From assembly GCA_965284565.1 (NCBI GenBank), contig OZ260100.1:2108001-2172000 (forward strand): DNA of 64,000 nt, read 5' to 3'. A program made the translations under genes and the position numbers. The DNA comes from BRH-c54 sp965284565 (GTDB lineage Bacteria > Bacteroidota > Bacteroidia > Flavobacteriales_E > Vicingaceae). Of this stretch, positions 9,097 through 18,020 are shown piece after piece. Position 1 is the stretch's first letter. The number at the start of each line of letters is the position of its first letter. Below the pieces are notes generated by a model, which searched no databases, was not told the origin of the DNA, and was given only the letters and a program-made list of their open reading frames with translations.

Positions 9097-9133
9097 AATA
9101 AGCTGCTTATGAAAATGAGCAGCTTATTTTTTT
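9097..9133 (+). terminator. Rho-independent terminator of secDF
   Basis: An 11 bp stem (AATAAGCTGCT at 9097-9107 pairs with AGCAGCTTATT at 9118-9128) is followed by a run of T. It lies 24 bases after the secDF stop and separates it from tatA. Confidence 0.85.
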
Positions 9134-9134
9134 G

Positions 9135-9142
9135 TAGTTTTG
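9135..9142 (+). promoter_or_regulatory. Candidate -7 box for tatA
   Basis: TAGTTTTG matches TAnnTTTG exactly and lies 18 bases before the tatA ATG at 9161, directly after the secDF terminator. A good -33 TTG at the right distance is not apparent because that position falls in the terminator stem. Confidence 0.35.
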
Positions 9143-9160
9143 TCTAATAAATAAGGCTTT

Positions 9161-9502
9161 ATGTTAGTGTTTTTTAATATTGGTGGTGGAGAACTGGTAA
9201 TCATTGTGTTGGTTATCGTTATGTTTTTTGGTTCTAAAAAAATACCAGAAATTGCTCGTACCTTAGGTAAAGGAATTAGCGAATTAAAAAATGCTACTTC
9301 AGATATTCAACAAGAAATAAAAAAATCTGTTCCTTCAGAAGTTACTAATATAAAAAACTCTGTAAATGTGGAACATCAGGTAAAAAGCTTTATTAAAAAA
9401 GAAATTACCAAACCTGTTGAGGATAAAAATGATGACCAATCTTCATCTCCTGAAGAAGAAGATAAAACTCCTACTCCTCCCAACTCAATTTCAAGAAGTT
9501 AA
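9161..9502 (+). CDS. tatA: Twin-arginine translocase subunit TatA/TatE
   Basis: The 113-residue protein has the TatA plan: a short N-terminal membrane helix (GGGELVIIVLVIVMFFGSKKIPEIARTLGKG) running through the conserved FGSKKIP hinge into an amphipathic helix (about 35-60), then a polar tail rich in Glu, Asp and Pro. TatA oligomers form the passage for folded Tat substrates in the inner membrane. No tatC is nearby. The tatA and antiporter genes are only five bases apart and are probably co-transcribed, separately from secDF because of the terminator upstream. Confidence 0.92.
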   Translation: MLVFFNIGGGELVIIVLVIVMFFGSKKIPEIARTLGKGISELKNATSDIQQEIKKSVPSEVTNIKNSVNVEHQVKSFIKKEITKPVEDKNDDQSSSPEEEDKTPTPPNSISRS

Positions 9503-9507
9503 ATCTC

Positions 9508-10431
9508 ATGGAATATTTATTATTAATTGGCGGATTAGCAGTTTTAATTGGTGGTGGCGAAGTGTTGGTTAGAGGCGCAGTTGGTATTGCTTCAAAGTTT
9601 AAACTTTCTCCGTTGGTTATTGGTATGACCATTGTCTCTTTTGGAACTTCAGCTCCCGAACTAATTGTAAGTTTAAAAGCTGCTCTAAATGGATTTCCAG
9701 AAATTGCTATAGGAAATGTAGTAGGCTCTAACATTGCTAATATTGCTTTGGTCTTAGGTTTAACAGCCATAATTCTTCCAATACCTGTTGCTGTTGCTAC
9801 CCTTAAAAGAGATTGGCCAATTATGATGTTTCTTTCTCTACTCTTTTTTGTTTTCATTCTTAATGGTATGCTCGACAATTGGGAGGGGTTTATTTTTGTA
9901 GGACTTTTATTAGGCTATATTATTTACCAATTAAAATCATCAAAGAAGAAAGAAGAAGAGGAAGATACTGATATAGTAAAACAACACATTCTAGTAAGTA
10001 TTTTATTTATTACCGTAGGAGTAATTGGTTTAGCCTTTGGTGCAGATTGGTTGGTGCAAGGAGCGGTTACCATTGCTAAAAATTTTGGTGTTAGCGAACA
10101 TATAATAAGTGTAACTATAGTTGCGTTTGGCACAAGTGTTCCTGAATTAGTAACTTCTATCGTAGCCGCTGTAAAAAAACAAATGGATATTTCTGTTGGA
10201 AACTTAATTGGTTCCAATATTTTTAACATTTTAGCTGTTTTAGGGATAACCGCCATCTTTAAAGAAATACCTATTAGCGAAACGGTAATTTCTAATGATA
10301 TTTTTTGGGTATTAGGAACTTCTTTTTTAATGCTTCCATTGATGCTCAACTACACTATCTCTCGTTGGAAAGGTGCTTTATTATTCCTATCTTATTTACT
10401 TTACGTATTCTTCTTACTGCATTCTATTTGA
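9508..10431 (+). CDS. Calcium/sodium antiporter (CaCA family, YrbG type)
   Basis: The 307-residue integral membrane protein has two inverted alpha repeats typical of the Ca2+:cation antiporter family: 'IVSFGTSAPELIVSLKAAL...GNVVGSNIANIALVLG' near residues 38-80 and 'IVAFGTSVPELVTSIVAAV...GNLIGSNIFNILAVLG' near residues 207-245. The Glu in each GTSxPEL and the Asn in each GSNI(A/F)NI are the ion-coordinating residues known from the family. About ten membrane spans are visible, with a charged cytoplasmic loop (SSKKKEEEEDTD) around residue 150. The likely role is Ca2+ export driven by Na+ or H+; the ion pair cannot be read from sequence. Confidence 0.9.
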   Translation: MEYLLLIGGLAVLIGGGEVLVRGAVGIASKFKLSPLVIGMTIVSFGTSAPELIVSLKAALNGFPEIAIGNVVGSNIANIALVLGLTAIILPIPVAVATLKRDWPIMMFLSLLFFVFILNGMLDNWEGFIFVGLLLGYIIYQLKSSKKKEEEEDTDIVKQHILVSILFITVGVIGLAFGADWLVQGAVTIAKNFGVSEHIISVTIVAFGTSVPELVTSIVAAVKKQMDISVGNLIGSNIFNILAVLGITAIFKEIPISETVISNDIFWVLGTSFLMLPLMLNYTISRWKGALLFLSYLLYVFFLLHSI

Positions 10432-10465
10432 TTTTTTGGTTTTATTATTGAATATCTATTTTTGA

Positions 10466-12880
10466 TTGGTTAATTTTATAACAAAATTTTTACTCTCATT
10501 GAGATATATCATCATCATACTCAGTTTTCTTTTTAGCAGTTTATTATTCGCTCAACAAGCTGATGATGCCTTAAAAGTTAAAAAATTAAAACCTAATTTT
10601 CTTGCGGAACTCATTGAAGAAAAAATTAATACAATCCGTAAAGAGAACAACTTACATATACTTAAAACTGATGACAAACTACAATTAGTTGCTTTCGACC
10701 AAGCTGAATACAACTTGAAATCTGAAAAGCCAGAAGTTACCCAATCTAACAAAAAGAAAGCTACTTTATTAGATAGAATTATTTTTTATGAAAGTACGCA
10801 CGGCATTTTTTCTGAAAATGTGATAAAAATTGATATGGAAATGAAGGTAAAGGTGCAAGGAGAAACTCGCAGAAGAAACCTTAAAACCTATGAAGAAGTT
10901 GCTGACTTTATAGTTCACTCTTGGATGAAAGACAGGTACATGTCGAAGGCAATTCTCGATAAATCTTTTTACACTTTTGCAACAGCTATAACTTTTGATA
11001 AAAAAACTAAATCTATTTATGTAACCCAGGTTTACGGGAGCGAACCTTTTATTTTACCTACAGGTGTTCCTTTTATTAAAGATGACTACAAAATTGAGCC
11101 TTATAACAAAAGTAAATGCACCGATATTGAACGGAATTATTCCTATTTACCAGAATTAATGTCTGATAATATTTTCTTTAGAGATGGAGAAATTTTCTTT
11201 TATTTTCATGATTTAAACCTCTTAAAAAACATTCTTAAAAATAATAAAGATGGTATTGCTCTCGATATAATTACCAAAGACCAATTTGCTTGTGGTGCTG
11301 GAAACAGGATTTACCCTTCTAAAATTCACTCTGGAATAATGATTCCTCCTGTTTACAAATCTTATCTTTTCAATAAAAACCTTTTAGAAAGTGAAGGACA
11401 AATGGAAGTATCCCTTGGCCCAATTCCTGATTTTGTTGATACGAATACTACAGAATTTAATTTATTGATTATTCAAGATAATTGTTTATGTAACACTATT
11501 ATTTATAACAGTTTAGGTGGAGAAAACCTTAAGTCATTGGGGTTGTCTTTACTTTTTGATACGCTTTCTGTTTCCGATAAAGCAGACTCTGTAAACAGTA
11601 AATTACAATTTATAATTCCTTTTGATAAAAACAAATCGGTCTATAAATCTGAAGATGTAAGGATATTTTTAGATTCCTTAAACCTAAAAAAATACGACCT
11701 TAAAAAAATTGAAGTATATGCCTACTCTTCTATTGAGGGAAGACAAAAAGAAAATAAAGCATTACAACTAAAAAGAGCCCAAAGTATTGTAAATGCTATC
11801 CAAAAGTACAATGTAAAAAATGTTGAAACTGCTATTTCTACTGAAGAAAATTGGGAAGGTTTTTATGAATCACTAAAAGGCTCTCCTTACGAAAGCGATT
11901 TTGCTAAACTTAGTAAAGAGGAAATTTTAAAAATTGTGAATGGCAATGAGTTAAACTATAGCTTAGAACCTTATTTGGAAGACCAACGAAATGCGAAAGT
12001 GGTGCTTTATGTAGAAAAAGTATATATGGATGAAGAATTAATTAAAGTTGTTCCTGAACGTTATAAATTATCTATAAAAAAGAAAGATTATAAAGGAGCT
12101 AAACTTTATCAATCTGTAGCGATAGACAATATTGAAAATGGTAAAATTGATGTTGATTTACTCTTTAAAACTAAAATTCCATTTGTAAAAGAAGCCATAA
12201 GTCTTAATAATAATATTATTGCTGCTAAATGGCTTTACAGTAAGGATGATAATAGAGACAGCTTGAACAATTATTTACTTAGAGATATTAAAACCCAATT
12301 AATTGTTGACCCTACAAATCCTTATTTACTTTATAACAAAGTAACTTTAGAATTGCTTTTATGGACAGAAAATTACGATAGGGTAAAAGACCCTAAATTT
12401 TTATTGAGAGACATTAAAGCACTTTATAATTTAGGTATAGAAAACTGGAAGATTAGTCAGTTGTTGCTTAATTTTCATATTATTTCTGCTGATTTTTATT
12501 ATGAAACCATGCAATTTCCACAGCGAGATAAAGCACTTAATGAAGTAAAGAAAATGTTGCTTCAATCTCAATTAAACAGAGATCAAACATTTAAGGTAGC
12601 TCAATATTTTATTTTTCAAATGCGTCTAAACTGGACAATTGAACTAATGAAACCATGGGCCGAAAAACCCCATATTGATGAAGAATTTTTATTTACTTTT
12701 TTAACTGCTGCCATCTATAACAAAAAGCTCGTTCCTGAAAATGAGTATTTAATGTTTATGGAAAAAGCTAAAAAAATAAACCCAGTCAGGTTTTGTAATT
12801 TCTTTGGATATCCTAATATGAGTTTTCAGTTGCTTAAAGACTTAAGTGTAAAGAAAATGTATTGTGATAATTGTAATTAA
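10466..12880 (+). CDS. CAP-domain plus OmpA-like exported protein
   Basis: This 804-residue exported protein is unusual. The frame has no early ATG: the first possible start is TTG at 10466, and a second TTG at 10499 gives MRYIIIILSFLFSSLLFAQQ, a cleaner signal peptide and my preferred start. Residues about 38-195 resemble a CAP/SCP (PR-1-like) domain (LIEEKINTIRKENN, then YESTHGIFSENV and VADFIVHSWMKD). From about residue 382, 'FIIPFDKNKSVYKSEDVRIFLDSL' to 'EVYAYSSIEGRQKENKALQLKRAQSI' looks like an OmpA-like peptidoglycan-associating fold. The last 270 residues are helical without clear repeats. It probably acts in the periplasm or at the outer membrane; the partner is unknown. Confidence 0.6.
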   Translation: MVNFITKFLLSLRYIIIILSFLFSSLLFAQQADDALKVKKLKPNFLAELIEEKINTIRKENNLHILKTDDKLQLVAFDQAEYNLKSEKPEVTQSNKKKATLLDRIIFYESTHGIFSENVIKIDMEMKVKVQGETRRRNLKTYEEVADFIVHSWMKDRYMSKAILDKSFYTFATAITFDKKTKSIYVTQVYGSEPFILPTGVPFIKDDYKIEPYNKSKCTDIERNYSYLPELMSDNIFFRDGEIFFYFHDLNLLKNILKNNKDGIALDIITKDQFACGAGNRIYPSKIHSGIMIPPVYKSYLFNKNLLESEGQMEVSLGPIPDFVDTNTTEFNLLIIQDNCLCNTIIYNSLGGENLKSLGLSLLFDTLSVSDKADSVNSKLQFIIPFDKNKSVYKSEDVRIFLDSLNLKKYDLKKIEVYAYSSIEGRQKENKALQLKRAQSIVNAIQKYNVKNVETAISTEENWEGFYESLKGSPYESDFAKLSKEEILKIVNGNELNYSLEPYLEDQRNAKVVLYVEKVYMDEELIKVVPERYKLSIKKKDYKGAKLYQSVAIDNIENGKIDVDLLFKTKIPFVKEAISLNNNIIAAKWLYSKDDNRDSLNNYLLRDIKTQLIVDPTNPYLLYNKVTLELLLWTENYDRVKDPKFLLRDIKALYNLGIENWKISQLLLNFHIISADFYYETMQFPQRDKALNEVKKMLLQSQLNRDQTFKVAQYFIFQMRLNWTIELMKPWAEKPHIDEEFLFTFLTAAIYNKKLVPENEYLMFMEKAKKINPVRFCNFFGYPNMSFQLLKDLSVKKMYCDNCN

Positions 12881-12882
12881 GT

Positions 12883-14907
12883 TTAAAGTGCTTTAATTAT
12901 TTTATCTAACTCCATCATTTCATCTCTTAGTCTAGCAGCCTCTAAGAAGTCTTCTTGTTTAGCAGCATCTTTCATTCTTTTTTTAGTTTCTTCCAATAGT
13001 TTTTCTAGTTGAGGTTTGCTCATGTATTGAACTACTGGGTCGGCAGCTACGCTAGGTTGTTGACTAATATTATCTAATAAATAGAAATTATCTGGTGAAA
13101 CTGATTTGCCAAACATGGTTTTGTCACCACTGGTTTTGCTTTTGTTTAAAGCTGTAGGAACAATATTATGCTCAGCATTATATTGTAATTGTTTTGTTCT
13201 TTTTCTATCTGTTTCATCTATTGTTTTTTGCATGGATTTAGTAATCTTGTCAGCATACATAATTACTAATCCATTCATGTTTCTTGCGGCTCTTCCTGCT
13301 GTTTGTATAAGTGAACGTTCCGAGCGTAAAAAACCTTCTTTATCAGCATCTAAAATGGCAACTAAAGAAACTTCTGGTAAATCTAATCCTTCTCGCAATA
13401 AGTTAACACCTATTAAAACATCAAATAATCCATTTCTCAAATCCCTAAGAATTTCAACACGTTCAATGGTGTCCACATCAGAATGAATGTATCGGCATCT
13501 CAACCCATTGTTATCAAAATAAGTGGTTAATTCTTCAGCCATACGCTTGGTTAGTGTAGTTACCAAAACTCGTTCATCTTTTTTTGCTCTGATGTTTATT
13601 TCCTCCATCAAATCATCAATCTGATTTAAACTCGGACGAATTTCTATAACCGGCTCTAATAATCCTGTCGGACGAATAATTTGTTCTACTACAACGCCTT
13701 CAGATTCTTTTAACTCAAAATCGGCAGGAGTAGCACTTACATAAATCGTTTGGTTGATAAGTTGATGAAATTCTTCAAATTTTAGTGGTCGATTATCCAT
13801 TGCAGAAGGCAATCTAAAACCATATTCTACTAAATTTTCTTTACGAGAACGATCGCCTCCATACATGGCTCCAATTTGAGAAACCGTTACATGGCTTTCA
13901 TCAATCACCATTAAAAAATCTTTAGGAAAATAGTCTAACAAGCAGAAAGGACGAGATCCTGGAGCTCTTCTGTCGAAGTAGCGAGAGTAATTTTCAATTC
14001 CTGAGCAGTAACCTAATTCACGCATCATTTCCATATCGTACGTTACTCTGTCTTCCAAACGCTTGGCTTCAGCATGCTTGCCAATCTCTTTCAGATAAAT
14101 TAAGTGATTAAATAAATCATCTTGAATATCTTTTATAGCCTGATGTAAAGTATTTTGAGTTGTGTTAAAAATAGTTGCTGGGTAAATGTTTAGGTAGGTA
14201 AAACTTTCTAATGAACCACCATTTATAGGGTCGAAAGATTCTATTTCTTCAATTTCGTCACCAAAAAAATAAATACGGTAAGCAATTTCTGCATAAGCAG
14301 GATAAATATCTATGGTATCACCTTTTACCCTAAAATTTCCTCGTTGGAAATCTGCTTCAGTTCGGGAATACATAGCTTGTACCAATTGAAGCAAGAATTT
14401 ATTTCTGCTGATAATATCACCCACTTTTAGTTTAATAATGTTTTCTTGAAAATCTGTTGGGTTACCAATACCATAAATACATGAAACGGAAGCTACCACA
14501 ATAACATCTTGTCTACCCGAGAGCAGTGCAGTAGTTGCACTTAAACGCAGTTTTTCAATTTCATCGTTAATGGACATGTCTTTTTCGATATACACATCTG
14601 TTACTGGTAAGTAAGCTTCGGGCTGGTAATAATCGTAATAGGAAACAAAATATTCTACTGCATTATGTGGGAAAAATTGTTTGAATTCGCTGTATAATTG
14701 AGCAGCTAAGGTTTTGTTATGACTTAAAATTAATGTGGGACGTTGAACTTGCTGAATAACATTGGCGATGGTAAATGTTTTTCCGGAGCCTGTAACACCA
14801 AGTAGTGTTTGTGCTTTAGCTCCTTTTTGTAGGCCTTTTACCAATTGTTTGATAGCTTCGGGTTGGTCGCCTGTTGGTTGGAAATCGGATATTAATTCAA
14901 ATGCCAT
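12883..14907 (-). CDS. uvrB: Excinuclease ABC subunit UvrB
   Basis: The full-length 674-residue UvrB has Walker A 'GVTGSGKT' (37-44), the damage-clamping beta-hairpin region 'YYDYYQPEAYLP', helicase motif 'DESHVT', 'QTAGRAARN' (motif VI) and a C-terminal UVR domain (QLEKLLEETKKRM...DFLEAARLRDEM) that contacts UvrC. With UvrA it verifies bulky DNA lesions and loads UvrC for dual incision in nucleotide excision repair. The gene converges on the CAP/OmpA gene with a two-base gap between stops. A TAATTTTG box right before the ATG suggests a leaderless transcript. No uvrA or uvrC is in the window. Confidence 0.98.
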   Translation of the reverse strand: MAFELISDFQPTGDQPEAIKQLVKGLQKGAKAQTLLGVTGSGKTFTIANVIQQVQRPTLILSHNKTLAAQLYSEFKQFFPHNAVEYFVSYYDYYQPEAYLPVTDVYIEKDMSINDEIEKLRLSATTALLSGRQDVIVVASVSCIYGIGNPTDFQENIIKLKVGDIISRNKFLLQLVQAMYSRTEADFQRGNFRVKGDTIDIYPAYAEIAYRIYFFGDEIEEIESFDPINGGSLESFTYLNIYPATIFNTTQNTLHQAIKDIQDDLFNHLIYLKEIGKHAEAKRLEDRVTYDMEMMRELGYCSGIENYSRYFDRRAPGSRPFCLLDYFPKDFLMVIDESHVTVSQIGAMYGGDRSRKENLVEYGFRLPSAMDNRPLKFEEFHQLINQTIYVSATPADFELKESEGVVVEQIIRPTGLLEPVIEIRPSLNQIDDLMEEINIRAKKDERVLVTTLTKRMAEELTTYFDNNGLRCRYIHSDVDTIERVEILRDLRNGLFDVLIGVNLLREGLDLPEVSLVAILDADKEGFLRSERSLIQTAGRAARNMNGLVIMYADKITKSMQKTIDETDRKRTKQLQYNAEHNIVPTALNKSKTSGDKTMFGKSVSPDNFYLLDNISQQPSVAADPVVQYMSKPQLEKLLEETKKRMKDAAKQEDFLEAARLRDEMMELDKIIKAL

Positions 14908-14911
14908 TGGG

Positions 14912-14919
14912 CAAAATTA
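14912..14919 (-). promoter_or_regulatory. Candidate -7 box for uvrB
   Basis: On the minus strand this reads TAATTTTG, an exact TAnnTTTG match ending four bases before the uvrB ATG. This is the same geometry as the DUF481-like gene and predicts a leaderless or nearly leaderless mRNA. No clear -33 TTG. Confidence 0.42.
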
Positions 14920-14945
14920 AGGATTTGTTTGATGAATTTTAGAAT

Positions 14946-16397
14946 TTAAAATGCCATCATCCTCTCTACCAACAATAAATTATTGTTAAGATGAGGATTG
15001 CTTTTTAGGGTTTTTATTACATCATTTAATTTTTTTTCATATTGATTTTTAGGTGTAATTTTTAATTGAGCAATGTAGTAAATGGCTTTTATTACCAAAT
15101 CGTTTTCTTCCATGGAAACAAAGTTTTTAGTGAGTTTTTTGTAGCGACTATAATTTTCTATTACCGCATCAAAATCGTTGGCTTGGAAATGAGCCATCAA
15201 TAAAACCACAAATAACCCGTCATACATTTTTTTGAAAGTTTTTTGTTGGTATTCGTGCAGTACTTTTTCTATGAGTTTAACGCTTGTTTTTTCCTTATTA
15301 TCTAAAATAAGAAACATCGCATACACATTATAAAAATTGATGTATTTAAGGTAGCTTACTTTTTCCCAATCGAGCTTGTTGCTCAACTCTTCAAAAAGGC
15401 TAATAATTTCTTTTACCTCTAGCTTTAGTTTATCGTTTAGTGGTTTGCAGTAATAATCGGTAATAAAAAAACTGCCTTTAATACTAAGTGCCAACATTAA
15501 TCCTGAATCGAGCTGATTGTTGGCGTGATAAAACTTTTGCCATTTGTTAATGATAGAAGAACAGGTTTTATTAATTTCCTTTTCACCTAAAGTTAGTCGG
15601 GTATGCTTTACCAACATATAATCTAAGCTCATCAATTTTTCTCTATGATGAGCTATCATTAAATAAGCATGTTTTTCAGCTAGTTTTTTGGTGTATTCAA
15701 TTAGTTCAAGTGTGTCTTTATCGTAAAAAGATTTGTCGTTATAACTACTCAAAATATTCAAATAAGATTGTCGGGCAATAATTTGAATAGAAAGAGAGGG
15801 AGAATTAAAGTGATTTTTAAAAAAAGCTAAATCCTTCGGGTTTATTCTTTTTTGTTTTTCAATAAGTGTGGTAGATGTAAGTTCATCTTGTTTTTGAAGC
15901 AATATTCTTAAATCATTATAAAAGGTCAAATATTCTTTTTGTGTAGTTAAATTTAACTGTTTAGCCATTGCTTTATAAAGCAATTTGTTTTGTTGAGTGA
16001 TTTCAAAAAGATGAACTAATAATCCGAAATCTTCAAATTTTTTAGCAACTTCAATTAATAGTTTTAGTTTTTCTATAGCTTCATCATGTTTTTCATGATA
16101 AATCAACCATTCAATTTCATTAATATTTTGTGTGAGAAAAGAAGGGAAATGCTGGCTAATAAATGAAAAATAGTTGAGTGTATGATGATTGAGTTGATTG
16201 AATTTTTTTAAAGTTTCTTTACCAGAAGTTCCATAAACTGCCTTGCAATAAAAATCTATGTTTTGATGAGGCTTGTTTTTAATATGATAAATTAATTTTT
16301 GGGACAGTAGTTGGTTTTTAGCAGCCAAATAGGCTTCAAATAAATCTAATTGCTGACTAGAACAACAGGATGCTATTTTTTGAATTAGAAACTCCAT
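14946..16397 (-). CDS. Hypothetical alpha-helical cytoplasmic protein
   Basis: This 483-residue protein has no signal peptide or membrane span and reads as almost entirely alpha helical, with Leu/Tyr/Lys-rich helices of about 30-40 residues (for example HDEAIEKLKLLIEVAKKF and DNKEKTSVKLIEKVLHEY). The rhythm suggests a degenerate TPR- or HEAT-like scaffold, but no canonical TPR consensus is present. An N-terminal CCSSQQ and a basic overall composition are notable. It lies 38 bases upstream of uvrB on the same strand, although uvrB seems to have its own promoter. I do not recognise a named family. Confidence 0.55.
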   Translation of the reverse strand: MEFLIQKIASCCSSQQLDLFEAYLAAKNQLLSQKLIYHIKNKPHQNIDFYCKAVYGTSGKETLKKFNQLNHHTLNYFSFISQHFPSFLTQNINEIEWLIYHEKHDEAIEKLKLLIEVAKKFEDFGLLVHLFEITQQNKLLYKAMAKQLNLTTQKEYLTFYNDLRILLQKQDELTSTTLIEKQKRINPKDLAFFKNHFNSPSLSIQIIARQSYLNILSSYNDKSFYDKDTLELIEYTKKLAEKHAYLMIAHHREKLMSLDYMLVKHTRLTLGEKEINKTCSSIINKWQKFYHANNQLDSGLMLALSIKGSFFITDYYCKPLNDKLKLEVKEIISLFEELSNKLDWEKVSYLKYINFYNVYAMFLILDNKEKTSVKLIEKVLHEYQQKTFKKMYDGLFVVLLMAHFQANDFDAVIENYSRYKKLTKNFVSMEENDLVIKAIYYIAQLKITPKNQYEKKLNDVIKTLKSNPHLNNNLLLVERMMAF

Positions 16398-16489
16398 ATT
16401 ATTAACTCATCTGATTTTGATAAAAATACGGGAATTTTTTTTAATAGTATGTCGCATTAATTTTACATCAACAATTAAAATTATATGTT

Positions 16490-17905
16490 ATGGAAAAATT
16501 ACAAACTATCCTAAAAAACACAACAAAGAAAGATGTTTTTATTTTTATTTTATTATTTGTCCTACTATTTTCTTCAACAGCATTGTTTTCTCAACATCAA
16601 ATAGGGCATACCACTATTACTTTTCAGGATGCAAGCAGAAATAACCGTAGTATAGAAACAGAAATTTACTACCCAGCAACAACGACAGGAACAAATGTGG
16701 CTATGGCTTCAGGTCAATATCCTGTTATAGTTTTTGGTCATGGTTTTGTAATGGCTTGGAGTGCTTATGAGAATTTATGGACAGAGTTTGTATCTAGAGG
16801 TTACATTATGGTATTTCCGAGAACAGAAGGAAATGCTTTTAGCACAGACCACCAAAGGTTTGGCTGGGATTTACAGTTTTTAGTACATCAAATGCAAATA
16901 GAAGGAGCAACAGCAAGTTCTATCTTCAATAATGGAGTAGCTCCTAAAACAGCTTTAATGGGACATTCAATGGGAGGTGGAGCAGCATTTTTAGCAGCCG
17001 ATTCATTAGTACAATCCAATACACTATATTTTAATACTTTAATTGGATTAGCACCAGCTGAATCTACAAGCAATGGGGTTTCATCAATCAATTCTGCAAA
17101 AACGGTTAGTGTTCCGAGTTTGGTATTATCAGGAGCTCAAGATGGCGTTACTCCTCCAGTAGATCATCATATTCCTATGTATGATTCGTTGGCATCAAGT
17201 TGCAAAACCTTTATTTCCATAATAGGAGGAGCTCATTGCTATTTTGCTAATCCTAATTTTAATTGCGATTTTGGTGAAGGAACTTCATCTACGGGTATTT
17301 CAATAAGTAGAGCAGACCAGCATGATGTAACTTTTGATTTTGTAAATCCTTGGTTAGATTATACTTTAAAAGGAGATTGCAATGCTTTTGTTGAATTTAA
17401 TGATTCTTTGCAAAATTCACCAAGAATAAATCAAAACCAGTCTTGCACACCAAATCCTATTCCAACTATTATGGATAATAATAATGTGTTGACATCCTCA
17501 ACAACAGGAGTAAGTTACCAATGGTATTTAGATGGAAATCCTATACCAAATAGCAATATGGTTTCTATTACAGCAACAGTATCTGGAAATTACGAGGTAG
17601 AAGTATTTTACGCAGATGGTTGTAGTGAAAAATCAACTCCTTACACAATAGTTATTTCAGGCGTAAATGACTTAGAAGAAGGTAATATCAACATTTATCC
17701 TAATCCTACTTCAGCATTTATAAATATAGATTTGCCAGATAATAAAAGATATTTTGTACGCATAATGGATTTTACTGGTAAAGATGTATTAATGCAGTTG
17801 GTGGATAATAAAAAAATAGATATTTCTTCACTTCCAAGTGGAATGTACATGTTACAAATTCAATCAGAAGAACTAGTTTATACTACTAAAATTGTGAAGA
17901 ATTGA
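16490..17905 (+). CDS. Secreted alpha/beta hydrolase with T9SS sorting domain
   Basis: The 471-residue protein has an N-terminal hydrophobic export signal (about 15-35, ending ALFSQ), an alpha/beta-hydrolase domain (about 36-305) and a C-terminal T9SS type A domain (NIYPNPTSAFINIDL onward, about 400-471). The catalytic machinery is visible: nucleophile in GHSMGG near residue 159, acid in 'LSGAQDGVTPP' and His in 'IGGAHCYF'. The 'VIVFGHGFVMAWSAYENLWTEFVSRGYIMVFP' segment carries the oxyanion-hole region typical of chlorophyllase, PAF-acetylhydrolase and cutinase-like esterases. A linker resembling an Ig-like module joins the parts. It is likely a surface-exposed or released esterase; the substrate is unknown. 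Confidence 0.82.
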   Translation: MEKLQTILKNTTKKDVFIFILLFVLLFSSTALFSQHQIGHTTITFQDASRNNRSIETEIYYPATTTGTNVAMASGQYPVIVFGHGFVMAWSAYENLWTEFVSRGYIMVFPRTEGNAFSTDHQRFGWDLQFLVHQMQIEGATASSIFNNGVAPKTALMGHSMGGGAAFLAADSLVQSNTLYFNTLIGLAPAESTSNGVSSINSAKTVSVPSLVLSGAQDGVTPPVDHHIPMYDSLASSCKTFISIIGGAHCYFANPNFNCDFGEGTSSTGISISRADQHDVTFDFVNPWLDYTLKGDCNAFVEFNDSLQNSPRINQNQSCTPNPIPTIMDNNNVLTSSTTGVSYQWYLDGNPIPNSNMVSITATVSGNYEVEVFYADGCSEKSTPYTIVISGVNDLEEGNINIYPNPTSAFINIDLPDNKRYFVRIMDFTGKDVLMQLVDNKKIDISSLPSGMYMLQIQSEELVYTTKIVKN

Positions 17906-18020
17906 TGATTTTGGAGTTGTAAAAATCTAAAATTAATTTAAGGTAAATTGAATAGTATCATTTTTAATTACAGCTCATATTTTTCAGGCATAAAATTTAA
18001 TAATTTATTATGTTTGTGCT

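Noticed and set aside
9471..10349. Long minus-strand frames opposite the calcium/sodium antiporter
   Set aside because: The plus strand encodes both alpha repeats of the antiporter without interruption; the reverse frames are by-products of its codon pattern.
16417..16644. Open frame overlapping the 5' end of the secreted hydrolase gene
   Set aside because: It lies in another frame of the hydrolase's signal-peptide region, has no sensible protein pattern, and the hydrolase frame is clearly the coding one.
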